Origin: Candidatus Poribacteria bacterium
GTDB taxonomy: Bacteria; Poribacteria; WGA-4E; UBA9662
Length of the DNA stretch: 64,000 nucleotides
Direction of reading: 5' to 3'
NCBI GenBank assembly: GCA_012963885.1
Contig: DTUY01000420.1
Location: forward strand, 1 to 64,000
Below, in pieces: positions 8,871 to 18,342 of this stretch (position 1 is its first letter; each line of letters opens with the position of its first letter). A program made the translations under genes and the position numbers. Under the pieces are notes generated by a model. It made no database searches and was not told the origin of the DNA. It saw only the letters and a list, made by a program, of their open reading frames with translations.

Positions 8871-8940
8871 CACTTGAGGAATTGGTTAATTATGCATAAC
8901 CTTATGGCTCGTTTGACAATGTATGATACCATGGTGCATG

Positions 8941-9918
8941 TTAAGCGTATTTCCTTATTTCTTCTGGATTCGACACCTTATCCAGAACGGCGCGTTCTTC
9001 TGAATCTAATTTGTAGTCCAGGCCACCGAAAATCTCATCCACATGCTCAGGTAGATCTGCTCCCAGGATTGGAGTTACGCTTTCGTGGTCAAGTATCCAG
9101 GATATAGCTACCTGCGCGGGTGTCTTTCTATGCTTTTCACCGATGGCGATGAGTGTTTGTACAATCTGATCTACCTGCTCGGTCATAGCATCTTCAAAAT
9201 TGTACTTTCCTGGACTTAGACCTTGGAGTTCGTCTTTACTCCAAGGTGTATTCGCCGGTGGTTTCTGTCCACGGCGAAAAAGCCCGCTCAACAAACCAAT
9301 TGCCAACGGACTATAAGTCATGATGCCTAAACCAAACTCGTGACACAGAGGCATCAAATCGGGTTCCAGTTCATGACGGTTGATCAGGTTATACTGGTTT
9401 TGGATGCAGATAAATGCCTCCAGATTACGAACGTCAGAGATCCAAAGGGCTTCCATGATCTTCCACGCTCGAAAATTGCTGCAGCCGATGTAGCGAACCT
9501 TTCCTTGTCGCACCATGTTATCCAGGGCACGGAGAGTTTCTTCCAAAGGAGCTTTGGCATCAAACGCATGTAGTAGGTAAAGATCAATGTGATCAGTCTG
9601 AAGTCGCCTTAAACTATCTTCAACCGCGCGCATAAGACTCAATCGGGACAATCCCGTGTGATTTGGACTATTGCCAATAGAACCCATGACTTTGGTGCAG
9701 ATCACAATATCATCCCGTTTTCCCTCTAAAGCTTTCCCTACAAAGGTCTCTGACCTTCCTTCACCATAGAGTGCGGTGTCGATGAAATTACATCCTAAAT
9801 CTATGGCTCGGTTTATGACATCTATACAGACGTTCGCGTCTTTCTGACCACGAAAGGCGGTACCCAGACAGACTCTGGACACCTTTATACCAGTCCTACC
9901 GAGATTTTGATGTTCCAT
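8941..9918 (-). CDS. Aldo/keto reductase family oxidoreductase
   Basis: The protein has 325 residues and is a complete (beta/alpha)8 aldo/keto reductase. The catalytic tetrad is visible: Asp47 and Tyr51 (FIDTALYGEGRSE), Lys76 (ICTKVMG) and His117 (LYLLHAFD). The family signature VRYIGCSNF and the C-terminal cofactor region (TPILGADLPEHVDE) are intact. It probably reduces a sugar-like aldehyde or ketone with NAD(P)H in the cytoplasm; the substrate is unknown. The start is well supported by AAGGAG eight bases before the ATG. It lies in a same-strand run between the Gfo/Idh gene upstream and the 2-hydroxyacid dehydrogenase downstream. Confidence 0.94.
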   Translation of the reverse strand: MEHQNLGRTGIKVSRVCLGTAFRGQKDANVCIDVINRAIDLGCNFIDTALYGEGRSETFVGKALEGKRDDIVICTKVMGSIGNSPNHTGLSRLSLMRAVEDSLRRLQTDHIDLYLLHAFDAKAPLEETLRALDNMVRQGKVRYIGCSNFRAWKIMEALWISDVRNLEAFICIQNQYNLINRHELEPDLMPLCHEFGLGIMTYSPLAIGLLSGLFRRGQKPPANTPWSKDELQGLSPGKYNFEDAMTEQVDQIVQTLIAIGEKHRKTPAQVAISWILDHESVTPILGADLPEHVDEIFGGLDYKLDSEERAVLDKVSNPEEIRKYA

Positions 9919-9998
9919 GCAGTTCTCCTTAAAATTGCTGGGTTTTAGCAGATGGATAAAATTTTTCTGTCAAAGTATATGACCTTCAGAAAATCACC

Positions 9999-11231
9999 TT
10001 AGTTGATTTCCAATATCTCGTCAATTTCCTTTTGATAATCGTAGACTTGGCAATTTTCCACTTCCTGCATCTTGACTGTCCGTCCAGCTTTAGCTGACTC
10101 GAATATGGCGTAGACAGCAGCTACGTCCTTCATCCCTTCAACGCCGTTCACTTCTATTTGGCGGTCGTTCAAGATAGCTTCAGCCAATTCGTAATACTCA
10201 AGTGCTATGATTTTCCAATCGACGTTATCCGTTGCAATTCGGTCTGGAAAGAAATGTTCCGCCAACGGTTCCAGAGAGAATCCGTCTACGACAGTTAAAA
10301 TCTCTTGATGTCCCATCTCAGCTTGTTCCGCCAGCTGCATAACGGCTCTGCCACCACGAGTACCGAAACTTTTCAACACACCTTTGGTACCCAGAATCAT
10401 CTGGCCTCCGTAATTACCATGCCCACCTAGACCAACGATCCAGTTGACAGTTGCACCATTCTCCATCTTGAACATAGCTATCGAATTGTCTTCAGCAGTA
10501 GCTGGTACTTCCGATGCCATAGCCTTGAACCGTTTCTGATAGAAAGTGTAGTTGTCACCGATGCTCTCTTGCTTCTTTCTTACCGGTTCAATCAATCGTA
10601 TATCGCCATAGACTTCCTCAATATCACCTAGTTGATAGCGAATTAAGTCGGTAAAGTGAACGCCCATATCGATGATAGGTCCCCCTTTATCTTTAAGATG
10701 CCTCCAAGGAGTAATAAAAATGGTGTTATTCCCACTGAGCGAATGGAATAACGCCATGTAGGGGACGCCAATGGTTTCGGTTTTCAAGAGGTGATGAACC
10801 AAACGGGCAGAGGCATCGCGCCGATAGTTCTCCGCTACTGACAACTTGCGGTTGTTCCGTTCGGCGGCTTCAATCATTTTATGACAGGCTTGCACAGTAA
10901 TGGCCATTGGTTTCTCTACCATCACATGCATCCCCAAATCCAGCGCTTGACATACCACTTGATGGTGTACTGAAGGATCAGTTACCACATCCACAGCGGT
11001 TAGATCCGGCACTCTTTGAACCATTTCCTCTAGGTCAGTAAAAATCTCCGGACACGTTCCCAATAACTGCTCAGCTTCTGTCGCGGCTAATTCGGCATTC
11101 TCACGATGAATATCGCAGACTGCGCAGAGCTCAACATTATTGAAGGGGGTTTGTGCCAGCTCCTGCAAACCATAGAGATGACGCGTTCCCATTCCACCGC
11201 AACCAACCAACCCTATTCTTATTTTATCCAT
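9999..11231 (-). CDS. Gfo/Idh/MocA family oxidoreductase
   Basis: The protein has 410 residues from the ATG at 11231 (MDKIRIGLVGCGGMGTRHL). That start follows AGGGA at good spacing and puts the Rossmann motif GCGGMG at the usual N-terminal place. A longer frame to 11297 uses a non-ATG start. The EKP motif (MVEKPMAI) and a DMGVHFTDL block in the C-terminal substrate domain are present. Family members oxidise or reduce sugars, inositols or related polyols with NAD(P); substrate specificity is not predictable here. It is the first gene of the minus-strand cassette ending with the broken ribokinase. Confidence 0.92.
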   Translation of the reverse strand: MDKIRIGLVGCGGMGTRHLYGLQELAQTPFNNVELCAVCDIHRENAELAATEAEQLLGTCPEIFTDLEEMVQRVPDLTAVDVVTDPSVHHQVVCQALDLGMHVMVEKPMAITVQACHKMIEAAERNNRKLSVAENYRRDASARLVHHLLKTETIGVPYMALFHSLSGNNTIFITPWRHLKDKGGPIIDMGVHFTDLIRYQLGDIEEVYGDIRLIEPVRKKQESIGDNYTFYQKRFKAMASEVPATAEDNSIAMFKMENGATVNWIVGLGGHGNYGGQMILGTKGVLKSFGTRGGRAVMQLAEQAEMGHQEILTVVDGFSLEPLAEHFFPDRIATDNVDWKIIALEYYELAEAILNDRQIEVNGVEGMKDVAAVYAIFESAKAGRTVKMQEVENCQVYDYQKEIDEILEIN

Positions 11232-11706
11232 CTGAATTTCCCTGCTTGTAGGATGATATACAGTTTGATTGTAACAAAAAACAATGAAAACGGTCAATCA
11301 AAGTGATATATAGAATCGGAAGATAGTTAGCTGGTTCTTCAGGAGTACTAAATCCAAAACCTGACTTTATAAAAACTGACTTTATTAAGATTTAAGGCGA
11401 AACCATGGTTTGCAACAATCAGAAGTCAAATGGAAATGGTTAGATTCTATTTAGTTCAATTAGCATTTACTTATGAGAGTTATCTGTGTTAAAATTTCTT
11501 TTTTTAACCAACCGGATTGGTCTTGCGACCTGCGCGATCTAAGCTGGATACTCATCTAGTTTTCCTTTTGGCTAAGGAGCTTATGCAAGCTTATTTTATG
11601 TGTACTCATTACCAAAGATCTAACAAGGAGTAAACAATCCGAAGATGGATCAAAAATGCATATATTAAAGAATTTGAACTCGTGAAAGATTTTTGAGGTG
11701 AAGTAG
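11232..11706 (+). promoter_or_regulatory. Long intergenic leader with extended -10 promoter and a 16-codon leader ORF
   Basis: This 475-bp gap lies between divergent genes. On the plus strand TGTTAAAAT (11487-11495) is an extended -10 element. A nearly identical block, ATCTGTG.TAAAAT, lies upstream of the NHL-repeat gene at 56558-56571. About 90 bases downstream, ATG 11583 follows TAAGGAGCTT and opens a 16-codon frame ending TAA 11631-11633, about 75 bases before the FG-GAP start. It may be a leader peptide. No tRNA or known riboswitch motif is recognised in the gap. Confidence 0.4.
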
Positions 11707-14541
11707 GTGCTAACACAAAGAAATTTTCGATTGCAAGCTGTCCTGACACTTGTTGTTATCATACTTGTTAACTGGGTACAGGCCGAAGAAACCAAAATTT
11801 TGGTTGAATCAGTGCTGGATGACCACATGGGAAAGAGTGTAGTGGTAAGTGGCAAAGTTGTAATGGTCGGGGTACCAGACGATGATAATGTGGCAGGGAA
11901 GGATGCTGGTGCGATTTTTGTTTTTTCTCGTGAAGAAATAGGCTGGGTAGAACAGGCTAAGATTATTCCGGACGATCTCAATCCGGACGATGAATTCGGA
12001 AGGATAATTGCATTTAAAGAAGACACGTTGGTTGTTGGTATGCCAAGGTACAGTAGGATTTCCAGCGACCATGGTACTGTGTTTGTCTATACCCAAAGAG
12101 GTGATCAATGGATTCGTCAGCCAAATGTGAATGCAAATGACACAGAGGAAAACGATCGTTTCGGCAATGCGGTGGATTTCGATGGAAAAAGACTAATTGT
12201 CGGTGCGTATTCTTCCAACGCCCCAGAGGGAGACTCGGGTTCAGCCTACATATTTGCACGTCAGGGAGATGGATGGGTGCAACAAGCAAAATTGATAGCT
12301 GATGACGGCGATGCCTTCGATTGGTTTGGATCCTCGGTTGCGATTAACGGGGATTTGGCTGTTGTGGGTGCTATCAGGGAAGATGGTAAGGGAATTAATA
12401 GCGATTCTGGCGCCGCGTATGTATTCCGGAAAAGTGGCGAATCTTGGAGACAGGAAGCCAAAGTTATTGGACTGAGTACACGTGAGAAGCACAACTTTGG
12501 TCACACAGTGAAAACAAATGGAGAGATCTTCGCCGTTGGGGTTCCTAAAGGTGGTTCAGCTGGAAATGGAGCGGTTTACTTTTTCCATTTTCAAGATAAT
12601 ATCTGGCGTCAGAATGGTGCCGCATTAACTGTTCGGTCCGGCAACAATTTTGGTCATTCTATTTCGTTGGAAAATCAGACCGTAATTGTTGGCTCAACTG
12701 GAGATGATAATAGCGTAGTAAATGAAGAAGATGAACGCGGGGCCACGGGAGCCGCCTACATCTTTAGAGAACGCGGAGGGCGATGGATACAGACCGCTAA
12801 ATTGTTGCCTCACGATACAATAGAAGGTGATGACCTCGGCTGGGCTGTCGCTATCAACGGCAACACGGCGGTCGTTGGTTCACCTGATAATAGTGCAGGT
12901 GGTCCGGAATCAGGAGCTGCTTACATTTACGCCAAACAAGGCGAAAAATGGATCAAACAAGTCAAGTTGATAGATACGGTTAGTTCATCGGAGGACGAAT
13001 TTGGTTATTCAGTGGCAATCACCGATGACACGGCGGTTGTGGGTTCCAGACAGGACGATAGGCGTGGGATAAACACGGGGTCAGTATACGTGTATGTAAG
13101 TCGAACTGATGACAAAGGTGAAACCCGATGGGATAAGCAGTCAATTTTAACGGCTGATGACCCAGCTATTGGAGCACAGTTTGGGCATGCCGTTGCAGTC
13201 GATGAAGACACCATCATCGTTGGTGCTCATAGGATGGATGATACCGGAATTGACTCTGGAGCGGCTTACCTTTTTGCGAGGACATCAGATGTTTGGAACC
13301 AGCAAGCTAAGATAACCGGACAAGGTACGATAACTGAAGATCTGTTTGGTTTTACCGTTGCCATTGATGGAGATTTGACAGTTGTTGGTGCGCATGGCAC
13401 CAATCAGGAAGCCGGAGTAGCGTTTATTTTTGCCCGTGACAATGCGACTTGGCGTCAGCAGGCCAAGCTGGAGGCGAACGATTCAACACCGGGAGACGCA
13501 TTTGGTTATTCAGTCGCTATACACCAGCAGACTGTCATCATTGGAGCACCCAAAAATGATATCGCCGGTACCGATGCGGGAGCCGCCTATGTTTTTGTCA
13601 AACAGGGAGACAAATGGATTCAGCAGGCCAAATTGATAGCAGCTGATACGGCCATTGGTGACCAATTTGGTATTGCTGTTGCTACTGACAAAGATACTGC
13701 TATTATCGGTGCTTGGCTAGATGATATTGCTGAACCTGAAATAGGCTCAGCACCCGATGCGGGTTCGGCCTACGCCTTTATCCGCCAGAAAGGAAACTGG
13801 TCACAACAAACCAAGTTTATTGCCGATGAGCCCGGTGTAGAAGACCATTTTGGTCTTGTCGTTGCCCTGAATGACAGAGCAATTGTCATTGGAGCACCCG
13901 ATCGTGATACGTTTTCAGGAGATGACCCTCCCATACCGAGTACTGGCTCAGTTTATTCCTTCGCCCGTGCTGGAGAATTCTGGTCTCCCGCCATTCTTGC
14001 CACAATATCGGAAGGTGACCTGGCATACGATCGTTTTGGTGGCACGTTAGGGATGAGTGGTGAGAAGATTATTGTTGGAATTCATGGGGATGATAGTGCG
14101 GGAAATGATGCAGGTGCTGTGTTCATTTTTGATTATGTCGATTTGGGCTTGGAAGTCGATCCACAGCCTTTCTCTGTTCAACCCAATTCAGGCTTGAAAA
14201 TATCGTCCCATGCTAAAATCAAAACTGGTGGATTTAGCAGTTCGCCTCGTCAAACCCAATTGCTCTCGAATTACCCGAATCCGTTTAATCCAGAGACCTG
14301 GATTCCGTTTCAATTGGCACAGCCAACATCAGTTGTCTTGCGACTTTACGATTTCGAGGGGAAGGTTATTCGCACCATTAATCTTGGATACAAGAAAATC
14401 GGGTTTTACACTGCCACTGATCGGGCAATTTACTGGGATGGTAAAAACCAGTTGGGCGAATCAGTGTCTAGCGGCGTTTACTTTTATCGATTGACTGCTT
14501 CGGGTTATGATGCCATAAAAAAAATGGTCATTTTGAGATAG
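11707..14541 (+). CDS. Secreted FG-GAP repeat protein with C-terminal sorting/FlgD-like domain
   Basis: The 944-residue protein begins at a GTG preceded by GAGGTGAAG. Residues 1-27 are a signal peptide ending VQAEE. About 14 FG-GAP-type repeats of 50-60 residues fill most of the chain, each with a phrase like FGYSVAI, then AVVGAPxDD, then GAAYVF and a WIQQAKL strand, so an integrin-alpha-like beta-propeller or stacked blades are expected. The last 90 residues (NYPNPFNPETWIPFQLAQPT, later YWDGKNQLGESVSSGVYFY and KKMVILR) form the C-terminal domain associated with surface sorting in Bacteroidetes-like secretion and common in Poribacteria. It is probably exported to the surface or medium, with an adhesive or binding role. 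No enzymatic motif is seen. Confidence 0.93.
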   Translation: MLTQRNFRLQAVLTLVVIILVNWVQAEETKILVESVLDDHMGKSVVVSGKVVMVGVPDDDNVAGKDAGAIFVFSREEIGWVEQAKIIPDDLNPDDEFGRIIAFKEDTLVVGMPRYSRISSDHGTVFVYTQRGDQWIRQPNVNANDTEENDRFGNAVDFDGKRLIVGAYSSNAPEGDSGSAYIFARQGDGWVQQAKLIADDGDAFDWFGSSVAINGDLAVVGAIREDGKGINSDSGAAYVFRKSGESWRQEAKVIGLSTREKHNFGHTVKTNGEIFAVGVPKGGSAGNGAVYFFHFQDNIWRQNGAALTVRSGNNFGHSISLENQTVIVGSTGDDNSVVNEEDERGATGAAYIFRERGGRWIQTAKLLPHDTIEGDDLGWAVAINGNTAVVGSPDNSAGGPESGAAYIYAKQGEKWIKQVKLIDTVSSSEDEFGYSVAITDDTAVVGSRQDDRRGINTGSVYVYVSRTDDKGETRWDKQSILTADDPAIGAQFGHAVAVDEDTIIVGAHRMDDTGIDSGAAYLFARTSDVWNQQAKITGQGTITEDLFGFTVAIDGDLTVVGAHGTNQEAGVAFIFARDNATWRQQAKLEANDSTPGDAFGYSVAIHQQTVIIGAPKNDIAGTDAGAAYVFVKQGDKWIQQAKLIAADTAIGDQFGIAVATDKDTAIIGAWLDDIAEPEIGSAPDAGSAYAFIRQKGNWSQQTKFIADEPGVEDHFGLVVALNDRAIVIGAPDRDTFSGDDPPIPSTGSVYSFARAGEFWSPAILATISEGDLAYDRFGGTLGMSGEKIIVGIHGDDSAGNDAGAVFIFDYVDLGLEVDPQPFSVQPNSGLKISSHAKIKTGGFSSSPRQTQLLSNYPNPFNPETWIPFQLAQPTSVVLRLYDFEGKVIRTINLGYKKIGFYTATDRAIYWDGKNQLGESVSSGVYFYRLTASGYDAIKKMVILR

Positions 14542-14622
14542 AAAACATTAAAGAAATATTGATTCTGTAAATCGGATTTCCTCTCAAAAAGAAAATAAAA
14601 TTTCGCAGCGCGTTAGCAAAAT

Positions 14623-15921
14623 CTAATCTGTGTCAAATCGTATTTCCATTGCCGCTGCGTGTCCTTTGAGTCCTTCGATATGAGCCAATTTGGTGACAGC
14701 GGGTGTGACCTCTTTTAGAGCGGATTTGGTGTAATGGATCAAACTGGTTTTTTTGATAAAGTCATCGACGCTTAGCGGTGAGGCATATTTTGCTGTTCCG
14801 CCTGTCGGCAGAATGTGATTTGGTCCGGCAATGTAATCACCAACTGATTCCGGCGTGAACTTTCCAATCATAATGGCTCCAGCATTTCGGATGTTGCCGA
14901 TCCATGTCAGCGGATCGGCAACATCCAACTCAATGTGTTCAGGAGCGATATGATTCGCTAGGCTTATCGCTTGATCAAGGTTTTCAACAACAAAGGCAAC
15001 ACCATAATTTTCAAAAGCACCAGTTATTTCTTTCTGACGTGGAAGATTGACGACCTGAGAAACAATTTGCGACTGAACTGCCTCGGCGATTTCCTTTGAG
15101 GTGGTTACTAAAATTGCAGAAGAATCCTCGCCGTGTTCGGCTTGAGATATAAGATCAGCAGCAATGTGTAATGGACTCGCCTGTTGGTCCGCGATGACCA
15201 AAACTTCACTGGGGCCAGCAATCTTATCAATGTCAATCAAACCGTAGACCTCTTTCTTTGCGACTTGGACGTACAGGTTTCCCGGCCCAACGACTTTATC
15301 TACTTTTGCAATTGTATTTGTGCCGTAAGCCATAGCAGCAACGGCTTGTGCTCCCCCACATCTGTAGATTTCACGTGTGCCACACTCCGCTGCTGCAACC
15401 AACATGTGTGGATCAATAGTTCCATCTGGTTTGGGGCCCATGAATACAGCAATTTCATCTACTCCCGCCACCCGCGCTGGTATCACATTCATGATCAGGG
15501 ATGAAACAAGCAGTTGGCTTACTGAGGGAACGCATACACCGACTCGGTGAAGTGGTCGAAGCAGATGACCTAAAATAACGCCGTTTGTTTCTGTGGTAAT
15601 CCAAGAGTTACGCAGTTGCTTTTGGTGAAAACTTTCAATATTTGATTTGGCTAAACTAATTGCTCCTAAAAAATCTTCTTCAACTTCTGAATAAGCAAGA
15701 TCAATTTCTCGGTCGGTGATCTGAAGATCGTGGAGCGAGATATCTGGCGCATCAAATTTACGGGTATATTTAACCACCGCATTATCACCAGTTTCGCGTA
15801 CGTCTGTAAGAATCTCTCGAACTGTCATTAGAATGGGCTCGTTTTCAAACTGACTGCGATGTTCTAATTTTTTGATCATTTCTTTTGACAACTCTGAATT
15901 GTATTCAACAATTTTTATCAT
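14623..15921 (-). CDS. hisD: Histidinol dehydrogenase (HisD) family protein
   Basis: The protein has 432 residues from ATG 15921, which follows GGGAA. HisD hallmarks are present: GGAQAVAAMAYGT, KVVGPGNLYV, IAGPSEVLVIAD, the zinc ligand region SQAEHGEDS, the catalytic pair in NHIAPEHIEL, DYIAGPNHILPTGGTA, and the final conserved histidine in LKGHAAAM. The enzyme oxidises L-histidinol to histidine in two NAD-dependent steps. One oddity is that the usual VPGG-(A/T)AxYPS loop reads VPSVSQLLVSS. It is not with other his genes but 16 bp downstream of murA on the same strand. HisD-like sulfonate dehydrogenases (HpsN type) are an alternative, though histidinol dehydrogenase remains the best call. Confidence 0.88.
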   Translation of the reverse strand: MIKIVEYNSELSKEMIKKLEHRSQFENEPILMTVREILTDVRETGDNAVVKYTRKFDAPDISLHDLQITDREIDLAYSEVEEDFLGAISLAKSNIESFHQKQLRNSWITTETNGVILGHLLRPLHRVGVCVPSVSQLLVSSLIMNVIPARVAGVDEIAVFMGPKPDGTIDPHMLVAAAECGTREIYRCGGAQAVAAMAYGTNTIAKVDKVVGPGNLYVQVAKKEVYGLIDIDKIAGPSEVLVIADQQASPLHIAADLISQAEHGEDSSAILVTTSKEIAEAVQSQIVSQVVNLPRQKEITGAFENYGVAFVVENLDQAISLANHIAPEHIELDVADPLTWIGNIRNAGAIMIGKFTPESVGDYIAGPNHILPTGGTAKYASPLSVDDFIKKTSLIHYTKSALKEVTPAVTKLAHIEGLKGHAAAMEIRFDTD

Positions 15922-15937
15922 AAGCAATTCCCAATTT

Positions 15938-17200
15938 TCATTTTTGTCTTACAATGTCTGCTCCAATATTGGTCAGCTTCTTCTCAATCTTCTCATAGCC
16001 GCGATCAATATGATAAACGCGTGAGATGACCGTTTCACCTTTGGCTGCCATGCCGGCTAGTATTAATACTGCGCCGGCACGTAGATCTGATGCCATGACA
16101 GGAGCTCCACTAAGGCTGTTTACACCATGGATAACCGCACTGTCCCCGTCAATGAGGATTTTTGCTCCCATACGGTTGAGTTCACTGACATGCATGAACC
16201 GGTCGGGAAATATAGATTCAGTGATCACACTCATACCCGGAGTTAAGGCCATTAGCCCCATTATTTGGGCCTGCATATCAGTGGGGAATCCGGGATAAAC
16301 ATCAGTGCCAACATCGGCTGGAACAAGCGGGTTAGGCGTTGTGATATGGACACCTTTCTCTTGCCAATCGAGCTGTACACCAATCTGGCAGAGCTTTTCT
16401 GCTAATGCTTCCATATGTGTTGGGATGGCGTTGTTAATAAAAATATCTCCGTTGGTGACCGCACCTGCGATCATAAAAGTTCCTGCTTCAATTCGGTCGG
16501 GAATAACAGCGTAATTTGTACCGTGCAACTCTTCGACGCCATGGATTGTAACGGTGGCGGTTCCTCCTCCGGAGACTTGAGCACCCATTTTATTTAGAAA
16601 ATTGGCCAGATCCACAATCTCCGGTTCGCAGGCTGCATCTCGGATAGTTGTTATGCCCTTTGCCAAGACAGCGGCCATCATAACATTTGCTGTCGCTCCA
16701 ACACTTGACCCATTAGTTCCCTTAAGTTCGATTTCCGTGCCAATAAGCTGGTCAGCTTTCGCTAGGATATACCCACCTTCAATCTCAATAGTTGCGCCAA
16801 GTGCCTTAAGGCCTTTAAGATGTAGGTCTACTGGTCGCGGTCCAATCGCACATCCACCGGGAAATGAGACCTTTGCTCGTCCTAGCTTGGTAATCAGCGG
16901 TCCTAAAACATATATGGAGGCACGCATCTTCCTGACGAGATCATAGGGAGCTTGGTAAGTTTTCTGATCTATCGGTTCGATTGAGAGCGTTCCACTTTCA
17001 AATTGCAGTCGCGCGCCCAATCCTTCCAAGACATGGCACAAAGTTTGTAGATCCATTAGATCTGGAATGTTGCGGAGTGTACTTGGTTGTTCGGCTAATA
17101 TTGTTGCCGCAACTATGATTGGCAAGGCTGCATTCTTGGAACCACTAACTGATACTGTCCCCTTAAGTCGCCGTCCTCCTTGGACAATCAATTTATCCAT
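15938..17200 (-). CDS. murA: UDP-N-acetylglucosamine 1-carboxyvinyltransferase (MurA)
   Basis: The enzyme transfers enolpyruvate from PEP to UDP-GlcNAc, the first committed step of peptidoglycan synthesis, in the cytoplasm. The 420-residue length is standard. Key parts are the N-terminal SGSKNAALPI, the loop FPGGCAIGPRP with catalytic Cys117, RASIYVLGPL, and EAGTFMIAGAVT. The C-terminal HIDRGYEKIEKKL motif is complete. It is divergent from nuoA and precedes hisD by 16 bp. A cysteine rather than aspartate at the active site predicts fosfomycin sensitivity; that is family knowledge, not a test. Confidence 0.97.
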   Translation of the reverse strand: MDKLIVQGGRRLKGTVSVSGSKNAALPIIVAATILAEQPSTLRNIPDLMDLQTLCHVLEGLGARLQFESGTLSIEPIDQKTYQAPYDLVRKMRASIYVLGPLITKLGRAKVSFPGGCAIGPRPVDLHLKGLKALGATIEIEGGYILAKADQLIGTEIELKGTNGSSVGATANVMMAAVLAKGITTIRDAACEPEIVDLANFLNKMGAQVSGGGTATVTIHGVEELHGTNYAVIPDRIEAGTFMIAGAVTNGDIFINNAIPTHMEALAEKLCQIGVQLDWQEKGVHITTPNPLVPADVGTDVYPGFPTDMQAQIMGLMALTPGMSVITESIFPDRFMHVSELNRMGAKILIDGDSAVIHGVNSLSGAPVMASDLRAGAVLILAGMAAKGETVISRVYHIDRGYEKIEKKLTNIGADIVRQK

Positions 17201-17318
17201 CTGTATTATGATGTTCCTGAGTTTTTATAGATTATTCTTTTGCATACCATATTTGCATTTCTCCATTTAAAGTATATCATCAGTTTCCTTCTTAATGCGT
17301 AAAGTATGAAAAAAGGAC

Positions 17319-17347
17319 TTGACACACTTTATGAAATGTGAGACAAT
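17319..17347 (+). promoter_or_regulatory. Sigma-70-type promoter of the nuo operon
   Basis: TTGACA at 17319-17324, a 17-base spacer and GACAAT at 17342-17347 (4 of 6 to TATAAT) lie about 105 bases upstream of nuoA, in the gap divergent from murA. It is the best -35/-10 match in the gap and has the right orientation and distance. Confidence 0.6.
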
Positions 17348-17451
17348 TGAGCCGTTTTTACTCTTAAGTAAGATTTAGGAAATTAGGGGATTTGCTGGCT
17401 CGCTGGCCTCTCATCTAAAGTTACAATAAAATTCCCGAATTGCAAGCAATA

Positions 17452-17823
17452 ATGCTTATTGATTACCTGCCTATTTTGCTTTTGGTTGCTTTTGCTGTAA
17501 TTTTTGCAGCTATTAGCTTACTAGCCACCCACCTATTAGGTCCCCGAGAACCAAATAAATCAAAGCTGTCTGTTTATGAATCTGGGGTGCAACCAGTGGG
17601 CGATACCCGAAAAAGATTTTCGATTCGTTTCGATCTTATCGCAATGCTATTCATTATTTTTGATATTGAGGTAATTTTTTTGTATCCCTGGGCATTGATA
17701 TTTAAAAAATTTATCAGGGATGGGATGGGTAGTTTTATTCTAATTGAGATGTTGGTGTTTATCGGCATTTTACTCGTAGGTTATATCTATGCTTGGAAGA
17801 AAGGTGGATTATCATGGGAATAG
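17452..17823 (+). CDS. nuoA: NADH-quinone oxidoreductase subunit A
   Basis: This small membrane subunit has 123 residues from ATG 17452. There are three transmembrane helices, with the conserved loop [19 protein letters not shown] and [16 protein letters not shown] between them. NuoA helps form the quinone site together with NuoH, NuoB and NuoD. It is the first gene of the complex I operon. The frame can be extended to a TTG at 17440, but the ATG gives the usual N-terminus. It overlaps nuoB by ten bases, so translation is probably coupled. Confidence 0.95.
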   Translation: MLIDYLPILLLVAFAVIFAAISLLATHLLGPREPNKSKLSVYESGVQPVGDTRKRFSIRFDLIAMLFIIFDIEVIFLYPWALIFKKFIRDGMGSFILIEMLVFIGILLVGYIYAWKKGGLSWE

Positions 17824-18332
17824 AAAGTAATCTTGGAGACAGTTTCATCACAACAACTATTGATAAGATTGTAAATTGGGGGCGTAAAAACTCGCTTTGG
17901 CCGATGCCTTTTGGTACAGCTTGTTGCGCCATTGAGATGATGGCCACCTTGGCCACGAAGTTCGATCTCTCGCGATTTGGTGCTGAAGCTATCCGTTTTT
18001 CACCCCGTCAGTCTGATCTAATGATTGTATCAGGGCGTATCTCGATTAAAATGATGCCGGTTCTGCGGAAAATTTACGATCAGATGCCTGAACCCAAATG
18101 GGTGATATCTATGGGCGCATGTGCTTCCTGTGGAGGGGTTTTTGATACCTACACGCTTGTTCAGGGAGTAGATCAGTTTATGCCAGTCGATATCTATGTT
18201 CCAGGTTGCCCACCCCGTCCTGAAGACCTAATCGATGCTGTTATGCAGATTCAGAAATTAATTGGTGACGAGACGGTTTCTGCTGCCCGAATGGCTAAGA
18301 GAGAAGCAGTCTCACAGGGCACATTAGGTTAG
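17814..18332 (+). CDS. nuoB: NADH-quinone oxidoreductase subunit B
   Basis: The subunit has 172 residues from ATG 17814, with AAGGTGG ten bases upstream inside the nuoA end. It carries the N2 iron-sulfur cluster next to the quinone. The expected cysteines are in [10 protein letters not shown] (adjacent pair), MGACASCGG and VPGCPPRPE. It is full length. The nuoC start lies ten bases after the stop. Confidence 0.97.
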   Translation: MGIESNLGDSFITTTIDKIVNWGRKNSLWPMPFGTACCAIEMMATLATKFDLSRFGAEAIRFSPRQSDLMIVSGRISIKMMPVLRKIYDQMPEPKWVISMGACASCGGVFDTYTLVQGVDQFMPVDIYVPGCPPRPEDLIDAVMQIQKLIGDETVSAARMAKREAVSQGTLG

Positions 18333-18342
18333 AGTGGGGATC

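Noticed and set aside
11707-14541. Regular 50-60 residue repeats as a CRISPR-like or DNA repeat array
   Set aside because: The repeats are at protein level (FG-GAP) with varied codons; there is no constant direct repeat with unique spacers.
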